Positions 21,401 through 32,435 of a stretch of 64,000 nucleotides of DNA are shown here, one piece after another. How positions within the stretch are numbered: position 1 is the stretch's first letter; each line of letters begins with the position of its first letter. This DNA is from Diaporthe sp. PMI_573 (taxonomy: Eukaryota > Ascomycota > Sordariomycetes > Diaporthales > Diaporthaceae): NCBI GenBank assembly GCA_021399435.1, contig JAJTUP010000011.1:1116001-1180000 (forward strand). The letters run 5' to 3'. A program made the position numbers and the translations under genes. The notes under the pieces were generated by a model. It did not search any database. It had not been told where the DNA came from and saw only the letters and a list, made by a program, of their open reading frames with translations.

Positions 21401-24038
21401 CAGATGCGCCGTAGCTGTTTACCAAGGCCACCTTGACAGGATTGTCCCAGGGGGTTACGTCCGTGTCAATGCAGATATTGCTCGGCTCCAAGGAAGGAAT
21501 CTTGGGGTTGAGAGACTTGAAGCCGGCCAGGGGAGGAATCTCAGAACGCTGCAGCATGGCCAAGACTTTCATAAGACTCCCGACGCCAGCGGCGGATTCG
21601 CTGTGGCCCACATTTGCCTTGACTAATAGAGTTTGTTCTTGTTAGTTGAGTTCGAAAAGCGAGGGCAAAAAGACTAGGCTCACCAGATCCGATATGCAGG
21701 GTTGGGCGATTCAGGCCGCCAAGGACCTGGCGCACACTTGCGATTTCTATCGGGTCTCCGACCTGGGTGCCAGTCCCGTGTGCTTCGACGTACGACACTT
21801 GCTCCTTAGACATCCTAGACCTCTTCAGCACATCGGTGAACAGGTCGACCTGTGCGCGTTCGTGAGGGACGGTGATGGAAGGCGACAAGCCCCCCTGGTT
21901 GGTTTGCGATGCCTCGGATCACACCCAGGACCTGGTCGCCATCGGCAGCCGCCTGGCGCAGAGGCTTCAAGACGACCAGGCCGGCGCCGTCGGCACGGCA
22001 ATAACCGTCTGCCAGCGCGTCGAACGGCTTGCACTGTCCCGTGTGGCTTAGGAAGCCGGCCTTGCCCAGGTCCAAGAAGTTTTGTATACCGCTGATGACA
22101 TTGACACCGCCCGCCAGCGCCATTGGGCACTCTCCCGCCTGGATTGCGCGGCAGGCTCGATGGATGGCCACCATGGAAGAAGAGCATGCCGTGTCGATGA
22201 CCTCTGACGGCCCACTCCAACCGAAATGGTAACTAATCTTACCGCTTTGCATGGCCCGAACTATGTTCTTGTTAGCGGCACGAGTGGCAACTTCTGGGTC
22301 CTGGGGACTCACTCGTCCCCGTGGCTGTATACGCAGTGGGGTTGTACGCTGTGGTGTTCTCCAGATACTCGGTGTAGGTGGAACCCACGAAGCAGCCCAC
22401 ACGGTCGAAGTCCTCGCGTCGATGGTGTCGCAGATAGCCACTGGAATCCAGCGCTTCGTACGCGGTCAGCAGCAGCAGTCGCTGTTGAGGGTCCATATTG
22501 GGCGCTTCGCGTGGACTGACGCCGAAGAAGGCGTTGTCGAAGCTATCGACGTCGTCGACAAAGTTTCCGTACCAGATACGCCCTTCCTTCACTGCTTGTG
22601 CATTGCGTGGCACCTTGGCCGCGTCAACTCTGCTCAAAGGCAATGGCTTCGCATTTATTGCGCCGCGGCTCAGCACGAAGTCCCACAATTCGTCAATCGA
22701 GCTCGCGCCTGGCAGACGGCATCCGGCGCCGACGATGGCAATGGCGTCTTCGGAGAAGGAATCAAGGCTAGGACCGAGCGGATTGCCGCTGGAAGCAAAG
22801 AGATGTTCGTCCACATATTTGACAACATCCTGTTTTGCGATCTTTAGTCCTCGCCCTTCGAAGGCCACGGGGCTGACCATATTCTTGTTCCCAGTTCCGA
22901 ACATGGCGAACCTGTGAGCCGTCTGGCGGGGGTTGGCGTCTCGGAGACCCTCGGCGACGCTCTCCAGGAGGGTGTACCATTCGCATCTAGCCACGAGGGT
23001 AGCGCGAGCAATTTCGTGTGAAAGATTGACTCCGTGAGCGATAACCTCTCCAGAACTATTCTTGCGGACTGGAACCTGCAGTAAGTCTGAAGAAGGAAGC
23101 TGCAGCTCCGGGACGCGATCGATCAAGTCACACATTTCTTGCCAGAGGGCCTCGTTCTCGGGATTGTGAACTTGTCCTCTGAGAAACAGCTCCGTCACGG
23201 TCATGCCTTGGGCTTCCAAAGTGCGTTTGAGCTCTCTGAGCTGTCGGGTAGAGCCGACGATGCTCACCGACAGGGGATCTGTTATCGCCGAAACATATGT
23301 CTAACAGGATGTTCAATCAGTTAACGTACAGACCTGACCAGGATTAAACGACGCCCGGTTTAGTTCTCTTGTTTGCGGCGCGGAGCGGAAACTCACTCCG
23401 GGAAATTTTGAAATAATCTCTTCACCCTGACCGACATGCTTGAGCCGAATAGCTACTGTCGTTGGGCCCTCCACGTCCGGGTCGTCGCCCAATTCGCCAT
23501 ACGCCCCGACACCCAGGGCAATACGGAGGCACACGGCTGCATTCTGGGCGATCTCTTCCTCATTTTTCGACGCCGCAATGGCCATCACCGGTAGCAAGCC
23601 ACCACAGAAGCCCTGCAGGCCGCCATACTTGGTCTCGTTGAGGAACTGAGTGTGTGTGATGCTGCGGGCCTCAAGATACTGGAAGTATTGCGCTATCTGG
23701 AGGATGGTCAATAGTGGGAGCGCAATGATGCCGGACATGGTGTCCATGATTCTCGAGGAGCTGGTCTCGTCGCCATCTCGTAGCCAGTCGCGAAAGTATG
23801 CCGTGTATTTGGGTCCTTGTTTCAGAGCGGCGATGGCCGCGTTGCCGTCAGCATAGACGGCCCACGCATCCGGTAGATGTATGACTGCGTGCACAAATTC
23901 CACAAGTAGAGGGTGGCTTAAAAGATATTGACGGGTCTGTTCCAGGTATGGTGATTTTGGTGGACGGTTCTGTGGACAGAAATATGCCGCTGACACCGAG
24001 TCTATTGGCATGCTGTGCTCTACTTCTTTCAATACCAT
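18438..24038 (-). CDS. Non-reducing polyketide synthase A, SAT-KS-AT-PT-ACP, no release domain, frameshift in KS
   Basis: Four exons: 24038-23397, 23300-22313, 22260-21684, 21622-18438. Allowing one surplus base in exon 3, the reading gives about 1796 residues. Domains: starter-unit acyltransferase with GFCGG (Cys ~145); ketosynthase from ~400 with DTACSSS (Cys ~569), HGTGTQ and GHSES; malonyl acyltransferase GHSFGE (Ser ~1009); product template with SGHAVRG (His ~1332) and [10 protein letters not shown] (Asp ~1513); one ACP with GIDSLS (Ser ~1742). The protein ends 54 residues after that Ser, with no thioesterase, Claisen cyclase, reductase or methyltransferase. It should make a short aromatic polyketide held on the ACP. 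At 21903-21905 an AAA on the coding strand has one base too many: the frame switches between GVIRGIA and TNQGGLS, and without correction translation stops at 21815. All splice phases close only if that base is removed. Confidence 0.88.
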
Positions 24039-25019
24039 GCTGAATGTTGAGATGTTTCTATCGTGCAGTGTCTCTCAGAAAGAAATGGCTTCGGAATAGG
24101 AACTTTGCACCACGTTTTAGATCTTTGAGGGAAGTGAACGTTAACCGATATGGAATCCTTTGAGAGTTTCTAAACCTCGCACATGAGGCAGCGCATCTAC
24201 AGGGTCGGAAAGGGCTGGCGAAGGAACAAATTAAACTCCGATTCATCACTCCGCCAGCCTCCAGAGCTACGATCAGTAAGACAAAGGAGTCTTATGGCAC
24301 CATGACCTGACCATAAGATCGTTATCTTAAATTGGACTAGAAACCCTCTGACGGCTGAGAAAGTGCAGACTTACATTGGAATGATAGTTTAGGAACAGCG
24401 TGATAACCGGAGAGGTTGTTCTTGGCACTCTGTAAGTGCTTGGACGTAAATGCCCCTTGATCATTCAATGTGATTGACTCCGACTCTGTCTACCGAGCTA
24501 AAATCGGCATGTGCACAATCGGAGGCATTACGCCCGAAGGAGTGTAGATAAAAATATTCCACGCTGAGCCTCCGGAAAGAAACTCCGCCATGGCGGCGCG
24601 GCAGCCGTTAGGATTCCAAGTATCGCAATTCTTTTGCCTGCGGTGCTCGTTATTTATTACTCTTGTCCGAACCTCTCAGTGATTACCTAGGTTTGAAAGT
24701 CATCGAAACTAATTATTCGCCGAACCTGGTCGGGTCGTGTGTACCTAGGTATTTGAGTATGATAAGTCAACACAGCGTTGAAAGCATCGCTGGGTTTTTT
24801 TCAACACAAAAACAACAGAATACAACAGAAATATGTCCAAGCTTCAAGATGTGTGACACGACCACGTCCTAGGAGTCCAAACCCATCAAGTCAAAAGTAC
24901 GAATCAAACCACCGTGGAATGTCGTCAGGCCAGTTCTTAGATTCTATCTGCTCCCATGCAAAGGCGACAGTCGAGTAGTAGAACAAGTGAATTTAATCTT
25001 ATTTCAATAAGCTATCAAG
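24039..25019. promoter_or_regulatory. PKS-A promoter region with shared CGGAG motifs
   Basis: This 981-bp gene-free stretch lies upstream of PKS-A and downstream of acyltransferase 1, both on minus. It carries AAACTCCG at 24233-24240, CACTCCG at 24247-24253 and GAAACTCCG at 24579-24587, matching the motif found upstream of most cluster genes. Two ACCTAGGT palindromes lie at 24685-24692 and 24743-24750. Confidence 0.6.
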
Positions 25020-26450
25020 CTACTTTTTATCGTGCTCAGTTTTAAACGGCAGTTCCACGGCAAGTCCCTCTTCTAGAATGCAGTGAATGCTTTTCAGAAG
25101 ATCTCGCGGCGCATCAGGGTCATAGTATGCCCGGTTGTAATTGATTGACATGTGCATCTGGCCACCAAATGTCCACAGATACATGAGCATTTGCCTTGTG
25201 TAAATGCTGACCCCGAATCTAAACCTATTTACACTGATCGCATGGCTGGCCTCTGGAGCATTCGTTGCGGGATATGTGCCAGTAATCAGCTTGTTGATGA
25301 TTCCCAAGCTGCTGAACGTGATCCCATGGGGTGGTGGCGGTGGTGGCCCCTGAGGTCGCGGACGATTCAATAGAGCGCCAGACGCTCTGCAATAAATCTC
25401 ACGCAGTGCAGTGCTATACGAGTCGGTGTGCCAGGTCTTGAGTTCATGTGTCAGAGCGGCAGCGCTCGTGAGGAAACCGTCGCCTCTTTGCATCTTCGGC
25501 GTGATGCTGGAGACATAGGGAGCACAGGCATAAGCAGGCCCGTTGAATGGTTCAGGTAGATGCGGGCGCATGTTAACGGCCATGATAGTTGTATACTCGG
25601 AAGCAGGGTTGCTGGCTTCGGACATGTTGCGTTGAAGAAGTGCCGTGCCCAGTGAGGCATAGACCGCAGCGGACACGCTGATGCTTCCGTGTTGTTTGCA
25701 TGTATCGATAAGCGCCTTTGTACTCTCAGGAGTGAGGACTATGCTCTCGCAGGCCGAGTTCCCAGGCGCTGTCGATGTGTCACCTTTGTAGGTGAGACCC
25801 AGCGTCTTCTGGGCTGCTTCTCTAAATACTCTTGTCACCCGGTCTGCTGTATTCTCGACTTCTGGTGATGTTGACTTCGGTGCCGCAGCAGCATCTTCCA
25901 TGCTCGGCGGAGGCTGGACAAAATAATCCTCACTTGAACCGTGAGTGACGTTATTGGCGGGCCCAGAGAGTTGAGCGACGACGAGGTTGAATAGACGGTC
26001 GAGCAAGAGAGAACAGCCTGTTGCATCAATCCGCCAGTGTGATGCCAGTAGCATAAGCTCCGAGGTGCTTTGCAGGAAGACAAGTGTGGGTAGTTCCTTG
26101 AGTTCGTACTCTGTGATAACCTCATGTGCTGTTCTGGAAGGCTCGAGGACGAAGGTCTGATTCATGTAATCCTTGAGTGTCTCAGGATTATCGAAATTCT
26201 GGACGTGAACCGCAGTATAGCCGTCAACGGTTGTAGCGAGGGCCGGATGTTCAAAAAGCAGTTGCTTCCAGCCGTCACGCAAAGCGGCTATGATATCCAC
26301 ATCTGGGTTGAAATTGATGGCACAGATGGTATGCAGAAGCCATTGCTCTCGGCCAAATGGCTTGAAAGTCTGAGAGGAGAAACGATAAATCTTTTCCAGA
26401 CCTCCAAGCTCTCTCTTCCAGACCCCTGGCGATGCTTCCGCCCAAGACAT
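25020..26450 (-). CDS. HXXXD acyltransferase 1 (Tri3/condensation-like fold)
   Basis: Single-exon gene with an ATG at 26450, about 476 aa. The frame is open 12 codons further upstream but has no earlier ATG. The active-site motif HWRIDATG (His ~138) is the HXXXD signature of CoA- or ACP-dependent acyltransferases. The N-terminal block WAEASPGVWKREL and the GREQW block are shared with acyltransferase 3 (49431-50831), so the two are paralogues. It resembles fungal alcohol acyltransferases such as trichothecene 15-O-acetyltransferase. The likely role is esterifying a hydroxyl of the PKS-B-derived core; the donor could be an acyl-CoA or the aromatic acyl chain on the PKS-A ACP (inference). It follows PKS-A in the same direction. 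Its promoter has AAACTCCG at 26627-26634. Confidence 0.8.
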   Translation of the reverse strand: MSWAEASPGVWKRELGGLEKIYRFSSQTFKPFGREQWLLHTICAINFNPDVDIIAALRDGWKQLLFEHPALATTVDGYTAVHVQNFDNPETLKDYMNQTFVLEPSRTAHEVITEYELKELPTLVFLQSTSELMLLASHWRIDATGCSLLLDRLFNLVVAQLSGPANNVTHGSSEDYFVQPPPSMEDAAAAPKSTSPEVENTADRVTRVFREAAQKTLGLTYKGDTSTAPGNSACESIVLTPESTKALIDTCKQHGSISVSAAVYASLGTALLQRNMSEASNPASEYTTIMAVNMRPHLPEPFNGPAYACAPYVSSITPKMQRGDGFLTSAAALTHELKTWHTDSYSTALREIYCRASGALLNRPRPQGPPPPPPHGITFSSLGIINKLITGTYPATNAPEASHAISVNRFRFGVSIYTRQMLMYLWTFGGQMHMSINYNRAYYDPDAPRDLLKSIHCILEEGLAVELPFKTEHDKK

Positions 26451-26888
26451 GTTTGCAAGCTTGGAGAACTTCGAGGATGATTCCACCAGTTTTCTCGTGT
26501 CACTTCTCAGGTCCTTTTGTCACATTTAATGTTGGACGAGGCCAAACAGCTACTGAGCTCTCAAAGGTGGCGGTACAAAATTGTTGCTAGTATTGGATGT
26601 TCCTTTAAAACCCCGCGCTTTCACTAAAACTCCGGGAAGTCCGTCGTATTTTCTTTTCGAATATGTGTAATACGTATCAATCACTTCAAACCATTTATTC
26701 CCAGTCCTTTGATCACGTAATCTCCATGCCACTTACAAAATACAGCCACCTACGAGACTGACATCCAGCTGTACCCTAAGTAATCTCAAGCACTCGAGGA
26801 TGCTATAGACTGGCCACTATCTATCCCACATGATGCGAGGTAACTCAACAACCCTATGTCGGACCATGTAAGCCGCTTGTGATTCTGC
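26451..26888. promoter_or_regulatory. Promoter of acyltransferase 1
   Basis: Intergenic between acyltransferase 1 and the end of the FAD oxidase, both on minus. It carries AAAACTCCGG at 26626-26635, about 180 bp before the ATG, the same motif as in other cluster promoters. No further gene was seen. Confidence 0.6.
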
Positions 26889-28561
26889 CTACAATTCATT
26901 GGTTCGATGCAGCGGAATTGGATTGTGCCAACTGAAGAGTTCCTTCGGATCCCACCGGCTTTTCAAGGCCGAAAGTCTTGGCAAATTTTGAACGCCATAC
27001 CAGGCCGCTGGACCTTCATCGCCGTGCGCAAAGTTAACGTACGTAGACAAGGTATCGTAGCCGCTTGTTTTTGCGAACTGGTTGCGGCCGGCGAGCACAA
27101 CCTCGTTGATCGGCTCGTCGTGGCTAGGATCGACGTAGAAACTCTCAATGTTCCTGCAGCACAATCAGCTAGGCCCGAGGAGACTTTACTGGGCACCGAA
27201 ATGGATATACTCACATAAGAGCGATAGCGTCACGCCATGGATATGCAGTCGAATGGCGAGAAGCGGCGGCGACCATTCCGGGGGCGTACCGTTCAATCAG
27301 TAGACGGCCGTCGTAGTCCGGATACTGCAGCCACAGATCGACCATGTGTTCATAGAATTGCTCAAATGTGGGCGCATCTATATGCTTCAGGGCGACAGTG
27401 TAGATGTTGATGCGCTGATTCGGGGTGCACGATCCATGGTCTGGGGGAAGCAAGTCCGTTTGCGGGACAGTCATGACGTTGCGTACCATAGGACCAAGAT
27501 CTGAGAACGGCTTGAGATACTGCTCTGCTTCATGTTGCGGCCCATAATATATCGAGTGAATGACAAGGAGAGGCTGGCAAATGGTCAGAAAAGGAGTGTC
27601 ATGTTTTGAAAAGCTGACTTCGCTGTGCTTACCATTCCCGCCTCGCGGTTGTAAATAGCTACAGCTGTCAAAGCCAAATTGGTCGGCATGTCCTCGCCGT
27701 ATGTTTCCAACGTGCGGTAATAGCTCTGATTAGCCACCGCAGGGAACACCAAATCTATCACAGTAGCCTGGCCGTCGTTGGTCATGTCGTACATGCGGAA
27801 CGTGGCATCCACGACGATGCCGAAATTGGCTCCCGCACCACGAAGAGCCCAGAATAGATCTTGATGCTCCGTTTCGGAGGCTGTGATCAGATACCCCTCG
27901 GCAGTCACCATTCGCACGGATAAAAGCGCATCATGCAGTAGGCCACGGTGGCCCTGCATAGTGCTGATACCAGCTCCCAAGGTTGCCCCGATGACACCGA
28001 CGCAGGCACAGGAGGCGAGTGCTAATAGATGAGTTAGACTGAGAGTAATCGAGATGAGGGGTAGCACGCACGAAGCTCTTTTCCTGCGTTGTATAGAGTC
28101 TGGCTTAGTTCCGAGAACTCAGAAGAGGCGCCCACGGTGACCGTGTTATCGCTTGCATCGACATTGATGGATTTGAAGTTGGAAAGATCGATCGTGATAC
28201 CGGAGAAGGATTCGTAGTTAGAAACACCGTGGCCTCCCCCGGTAGCAAGGAAAGGGACATGATTTGCAGCAGCGGTCCGAATCTGAATCAGCCATCAGCG
28301 ATGCAAGTCCTCTGAATGTGCTACTGCGATACGTACAATGTATTGGATATCTTCCACAGTGGCAGGCTTGATGGCCCCAGTATACGTAGGCGCTTGGTAA
28401 GTAGTCCAGCGTTGCTTGACCTCGGTAGTCCATTCCGAGCCTGGAAGAACTATTCTCGCCTCTGGGGACAATCCTGGGCCGAACAACTCGGTGAGATTTC
28501 TGGCAGCGATTGTTGAGCTCCCTGCCCACCAGCTCAGGACAGCCTGCGTGAATTGCACCAT
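26889..28561 (-). CDS. Berberine-bridge-type FAD-linked oxidase
   Basis: Five exons: 28561-28337, 28282-28072, 28021-27633, 27573-27215, 27153-26889, giving 482 aa with all phases consistent. The FAD-binding PCMH domain shows FLATGGGHG (His for covalent FAD), then ASCACVGVIGATLGAGI, whose Cys could give a second covalent link as in bicovalent members, and LFWALRGAGANFGIV. The C-terminal BBE domain shows YVNFAHGDEG and WDPKELFSWHNPIP. No clear signal peptide is visible. Enzymes of this family oxidise alcohols, or form C-C or C-O bonds, in many fungal clusters. Here it probably oxidises or cyclises the polyketide core. Upstream at 28787-28807 lie ACTCCGG and AACTCCG copies of the cluster motif. 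A pogo transposon sits 290 bp upstream of its ATG. Confidence 0.85.
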
Positions 28562-28851
28562 GCTTGGTCTATAGTGTTGTTAACTACTGAAGTACCTAGG
28601 TAGTAAGTCACCTTTGCCTGTAACTCAGTAGCGCAACAGCATAGAGTAAAATCAATCAAGCTTATACGTAACTACAATACAGAATTCTTTAAATCCTCCC
28701 TCTGCCCTAAGGCTGAAGACCCGATTTGCCCCCATGAAGTCATCAGCATGACCCCTGTCTGTTCTTTTTTCTATTACAACTCCTAGACTCCGGCAATAAT
28801 AACTCCGCCTGTCAGCCCATGTGCTAGGGTTGCAGTCGCAATTGCAGACTA
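28562..28851. promoter_or_regulatory. Promoter of the FAD oxidase, truncated by a transposon
   Basis: Contains ACTCCGG (28787-28793) and AACTCCG (28801-28807), about 230-245 bp before the ATG, and an ACCTAGGT palindrome at 28594-28601. The TA target site of the pogo element lies at 28850-28851, so anything further upstream has been displaced by 1.85 kb. Confidence 0.55.
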
Positions 28852-28894
28852 ACGTCCCCGGCCCGGCTTCCGCCCCCCCCCTGATTCCGCCCCC
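28852..28894 (+). repeat. Left terminal inverted repeat of the pogo element
   Basis: Begins ACGTCCCCGG directly after the TA at 28850-28851 and appears identical to the reverse complement of 30659-30701, including a nine-C run. Confidence 0.93.
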
Positions 28895-28899
28895 TTCCC

Positions 28900-30540
28900 T
28901 CACGACCGCCCCCTTCGCCTCGTCGCCGACGACGCCGCCACCACGATAGTTGACCTCGCTTCCGATGGTGTTTCCGACTCTTCTGAAGCGTCGCTTTCTT
29001 CTGATACCACCCCCGCTTCAATCTGAGTCCTCCGAATGGCCTCGATATCGGCGAAAAGTTCATTCGGGTCAAGTTGAACCTTCTTCCTTCGGACTACCCT
29101 ACTGGCTTCAATCTGGGCTTCCAACTCTCGGGCTTTTTGTGAGGACATCGTCAGATCGACGTCTATCTGGTCCCAACTTTTGAGGATTTTCCTGAAGAGG
29201 AGTCGTGATGTGGGGCTGAGATTCTTCTGACGGGCATACCGAGCCACCATACCCCTTAGGTCTTGAGATCGCTTAGGGGTCGCAAAAATGGTCCCTCGAG
29301 GCCGACAAAAACACTTATCAGTGCAGAAATGGCTGCTGGAGCTATTGGTACCGCCAGATTCCAACGATCTCGCTTCCTTCTCGCGATTATCGGCGATAAA
29401 GTGGCTTCCGAGTGCCCTATGCTTAGACACTGGCCAGAGACCAGTCGCCCGCCAGCCAGAACGTATATTTGCTTCCGTCAAAGTGTCAATTCGAGCCTTG
29501 TGATAGCAATAAAGAAACCGTTTCTTTGCCACGACTGTTGACGAATCGTGCCCTCCCTGGTGATCGAGATGCTTCTTAAATGCGAGCTTTAGAGGGCCGA
29601 AGATCGCCACATCGAGCGGTTGCAGCATATGCGAAGTATGGGCGGGCAAAAAAACGATATACACCTTATTCGAGAAGCATTCCCACATAAACTCGACCGT
29701 TGTATGTGTATGGTGCCCATCGATCACGAGAAGGCGCCATTCTAATGGGTCCTCTGGTACTGTTTGAGGAAGGAAGACCTTCCGAAGCCAGTGGATAGCG
29801 ATAGGTTCCTCCATCCACCCCTTCTTCGTCGCCGTGAACTGCCAGCCCTCGTGATCTTCAAGGGCGATAGGAAACCACTGCTGCTGAATGCTGAGTCCCT
29901 TAAAAATAACGAGTGGGACGAGGAACTTGCCCGTGGCGGAGATACACTCAAGGAAGGAGGTCCACGCTCTCGAATTAAAGTCCTTCTGAAGAAGCTGGCT
30001 TCCTTCCGAATAGCCGATCGTGAGCGCCTTCTCGGACTTGCCCTCCATCAGCCCGCCCTCGTCGGCATTCCATCAGTTGGCCGGCTTAATTGCCTTCACG
30101 ATAGGCAACTGCATGAAGTCAAACCACGACCCAACGTTCTTTTTGGTAGCTGCCCTTAGCCGTTTAGCCTCAACGCGCTGGTACTTACGGCTTTGGAGGA
30201 TAGGGTGACGAAGGAGGAAGGCCCTCAGCCACTTCCTTCCGAGAGGAGCGACCTCCTTCCCCGACGAGGCCATTCGGGCTGCCAGAGCCCTCGTTTCCCA
30301 GCGAGTTAACGCATGGCCCAAGCTGCTTTGGTTGATAAGGAATAGGGCCAATCGATCCTCCTGATCATCAGAAAGAGGCCTCTGAGGTTCGTGAGAAACG
30401 CGCTGACTTTGCGCGCCGGCGAGGCGATCGCGAAGTGTGGAACGGGGGATATGCCAGGTCCTGCAAGCCTGCTTGACGGGCATTCCATCCCTGCACGCAA
30501 CAAGGGCGTCATGGATCTCGGCTTCCCCATAGGGCTTCAT
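28900..30540 (-). pseudogene. pogo-type transposase with one in-frame stop
   Basis: ATG at 30540, 546 codons, one internal TGA at 30073-30075 (codon 156). The N-terminus is a helix-turn-helix (MPVKQACRTWHIPRSTLRDR) followed by a CENP-B-like part. The DDE domain has NADEGG directly after the stop, VIDGHHTHT and HTSHMLQPLDVAIFG, supplying the three expected acidic residues. The C-terminal tail is acidic and Ser/Glu-rich, ending in basic residues. The TGA stands where an Arg CGA would need one C-to-T change. Everything else is open, so this copy is dead by a single base unless the stop is read through. Confidence 0.88.
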
Positions 30541-30658
30541 GATGACTAGGTTGATGCTTGGAAGAAGTTTGGTGACCAGAAAAAATTCTCTCGGAAAGAT
30601 ATGGTTGAGTTTATATAGGGTGGGGGCAGACGCGTACACGCGTGAACGCGGATGTGGG

Positions 30659-30701
30659 GGGGGCGGAATCAGGGGGGGGGCGGAAGCCGGGCCGGGGACG
30701 T
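30659..30701 (-). repeat. Right terminal inverted repeat of the pogo element
   Basis: Mirror of 28852-28894, ending CCGGGGACGT before the TA at 30702-30703. Long G runs here could fold into a G-quadruplex. Confidence 0.93.
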
Positions 30702-31023
30702 TACAGCCTAGGGTTACACATCATCAACTTTGCTTCAGCCGCATGTGAACCTCAGGATGGCCACGACTTAGATTAGATACTAATAACAACTCGAGATCAT
30801 GGATAACCAGCATCATTTACGATACCATCATCATGTAAAATAGTCTACCACGTTATCGATAGAAATGAATTGCATCACTGGAAGCCAGAATTTTTACATC
30901 AACACTTGAAACTGTCATCAATAACAGGCGCAACATGAGCGTGCGTTACGGCGAGCGAGTGACGTTGCATTGACAAGAGAAACTTGGCCTATATTGTTAC
31001 AGCAGCGACTGCAGCAGAGGAAT
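30702..31023. other. Intergenic, downstream of acyltransferase 2
   Basis: A 322-bp stretch between the transposon and the 3' end of acyltransferase 2. No gene or clear motif was seen. Before the insertion it was continuous with the FAD oxidase promoter. Confidence 0.4.
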
Positions 31024-32435
31024 TTAACCAATATAATCCACATATTCAACCCACTCCGGGTCTGCCATGAGAGCATCAAAGACCGTGTCTGATACACAGA
31101 GCATCGCATCACAGTCGTTCGCCTCATTGGCAGGGAAGAGGACCAGCAGGCCCTGAAATGGTGGAGGGGGCGGACGCCGAATCAGCACCGGCCTCCCCAA
31201 CTCGCCAAACTGGGGGAATAAGTCCTTTCGGGCGCGGATGGATGAGCAGCCGACGTCCGACGCCGGGTTGAAGTCGCCGCCATACGTGATGGTGTCCTTG
31301 TCGGGCTCGCGCGAGAGGAACGTAGCGAAGCTCCGCACATGGTAATACGTATTGCACTCGTTTAGCCGCCGGCGGAGACTCGCGGCGACGGAACTCAATG
31401 GCCGAGACCGCAGCTCGCCGAATTTCAGGAACGTAGTGACGTTGTGGATCACGTCGCCCATGTAGTTGGCAGGAATCCCGAGGGCGCCCCGGCCATCAAT
31501 GGCGCGTGCGAATCTCGAGGATGTCTCGGGTGGGACGTTATGGACCTTGGCTCGTGCTGTGGACACGCGCTGCCAAATGAAGGCGCATATCGCATCGTCA
31601 GTCGAGATAAAAGGCACGTCCCCGTCTCCGTTGGTGCAATCGGGACTAGCAAGGCGTTTCAGTCTGTCCATGTTGGCCACAGTAAAGCGGAACACATGAT
31701 GGCGTGCGGCCTCAGGCTTGGGTGTACCCGCCGAGTCAGGCGTTGGCGTTGGGGCCTTTATCATGGCTCTCTTGTGGTGGCTATGGTCCATCATGGGCTC
31801 CTCCGACTCAAGTAAAGGAACCAAACCCCGCCGGTCAAGATTCGCATCGTGGAGAAGCTCGACCGGGAATTCCTCGCCTCGCATAGCCATGGCTATCAAC
31901 TTCACGAAGCCAAAGTGACCTCCGGCATCCGCCATGTTATGGTGCATGACGAAGTCAAGAACGAGACCGCCGTCGATGAAGCTGGCTTGGAGTCGGACTG
32001 TATGGGCCGGGTCTGTGTCCGAGTCCTCGAAGCGGGCAGGGAACGCAGAGACGGGAGTCAGTTGCTTGGCGTCAATCATGGAAAGGGCTCCTCTCCTTTC
32101 CGCAAACTCTTTATAAGATGGGGCCTCGTTCCTCACATCCCGAACGTCTATTGGCTTGGTGGGCTCGGCGCACGCGATAACGCGGTACGTGCCTGAGTTG
32201 CCAGGCCCCTTTCCAATATTTACCACACGGGCCCCCATCCATGGGACTTCTTTACGAACTCTTGTAATTGCTCTCTCAAGCTGTAAGATAACGCTGTCAT
32301 CCGTAAGGCAACTGGGGAGGGAAAGAGGTATAGCACATGAGAGTATACCTGGAGCATGGGAAGCTGCCCCAGGACATCTTGGTAGCGGTCGAGGTCCTTG
32401 TAGTTCTCGGGCATTTTGAGTGAGCTGGATCCCAT
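31024..32435 (-). CDS. HXXXD acyltransferase 2 (TRI101/transferase family), with probable frameshift
   Basis: ATG at 32435, stop at 31024. The motif MHHNMADAGG is the HXXXD active site, and VPWMGARVVN and ITYGGDFNPASD fit the fungal Transferase family typified by trichothecene 3-O-acetyltransferase; it is a different family from acyltransferases 1 and 3. The frame from the ATG (LGQLPMLQVYSHVLYLFPSP) must move by one base to reach TDDSVILQLERAITRV. Either one base is missing near the C-run at 32314-32317 (470 aa then, and the length becomes a multiple of three), or a 68-nt intron (GTATAC...TTACAG) is removed, giving 447 aa. I favour the frameshift, because VYSHVLYLFPSP looks like normal family sequence. 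It is divergent from PKS-B and shares its promoter. Confidence 0.78.

Larger units (their letters stand above)
28852..30701 (-). mobile_element. pogo/Fot1-type Tc1-mariner DNA transposon, 1850 bp
   Basis: About 43-bp inverted terminal repeats that appear identical (28852-28894 and 30659-30701), starting ACGTCCCCGGCCCGGCTTCC and including a run of nine C/G, are flanked by TA duplications (28850-28851 and 30702-30703). One transposase gene fills the inside. Unlike the RIP-degraded elements at the left, it keeps near-perfect ends and a frame with only one stop, so the insertion is probably recent. It separates the FAD oxidase from acyltransferase 2. Confidence 0.93.

Noticed and set aside
23301..23396. 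CGGAGCGGAAACTCACTCCG-like bases in the first PKS-A intron region
   Set aside because: They resemble the promoter motif but lie at the exon 1 end and donor site and do not match CGGAGTTTC, so they are not counted as regulatory.
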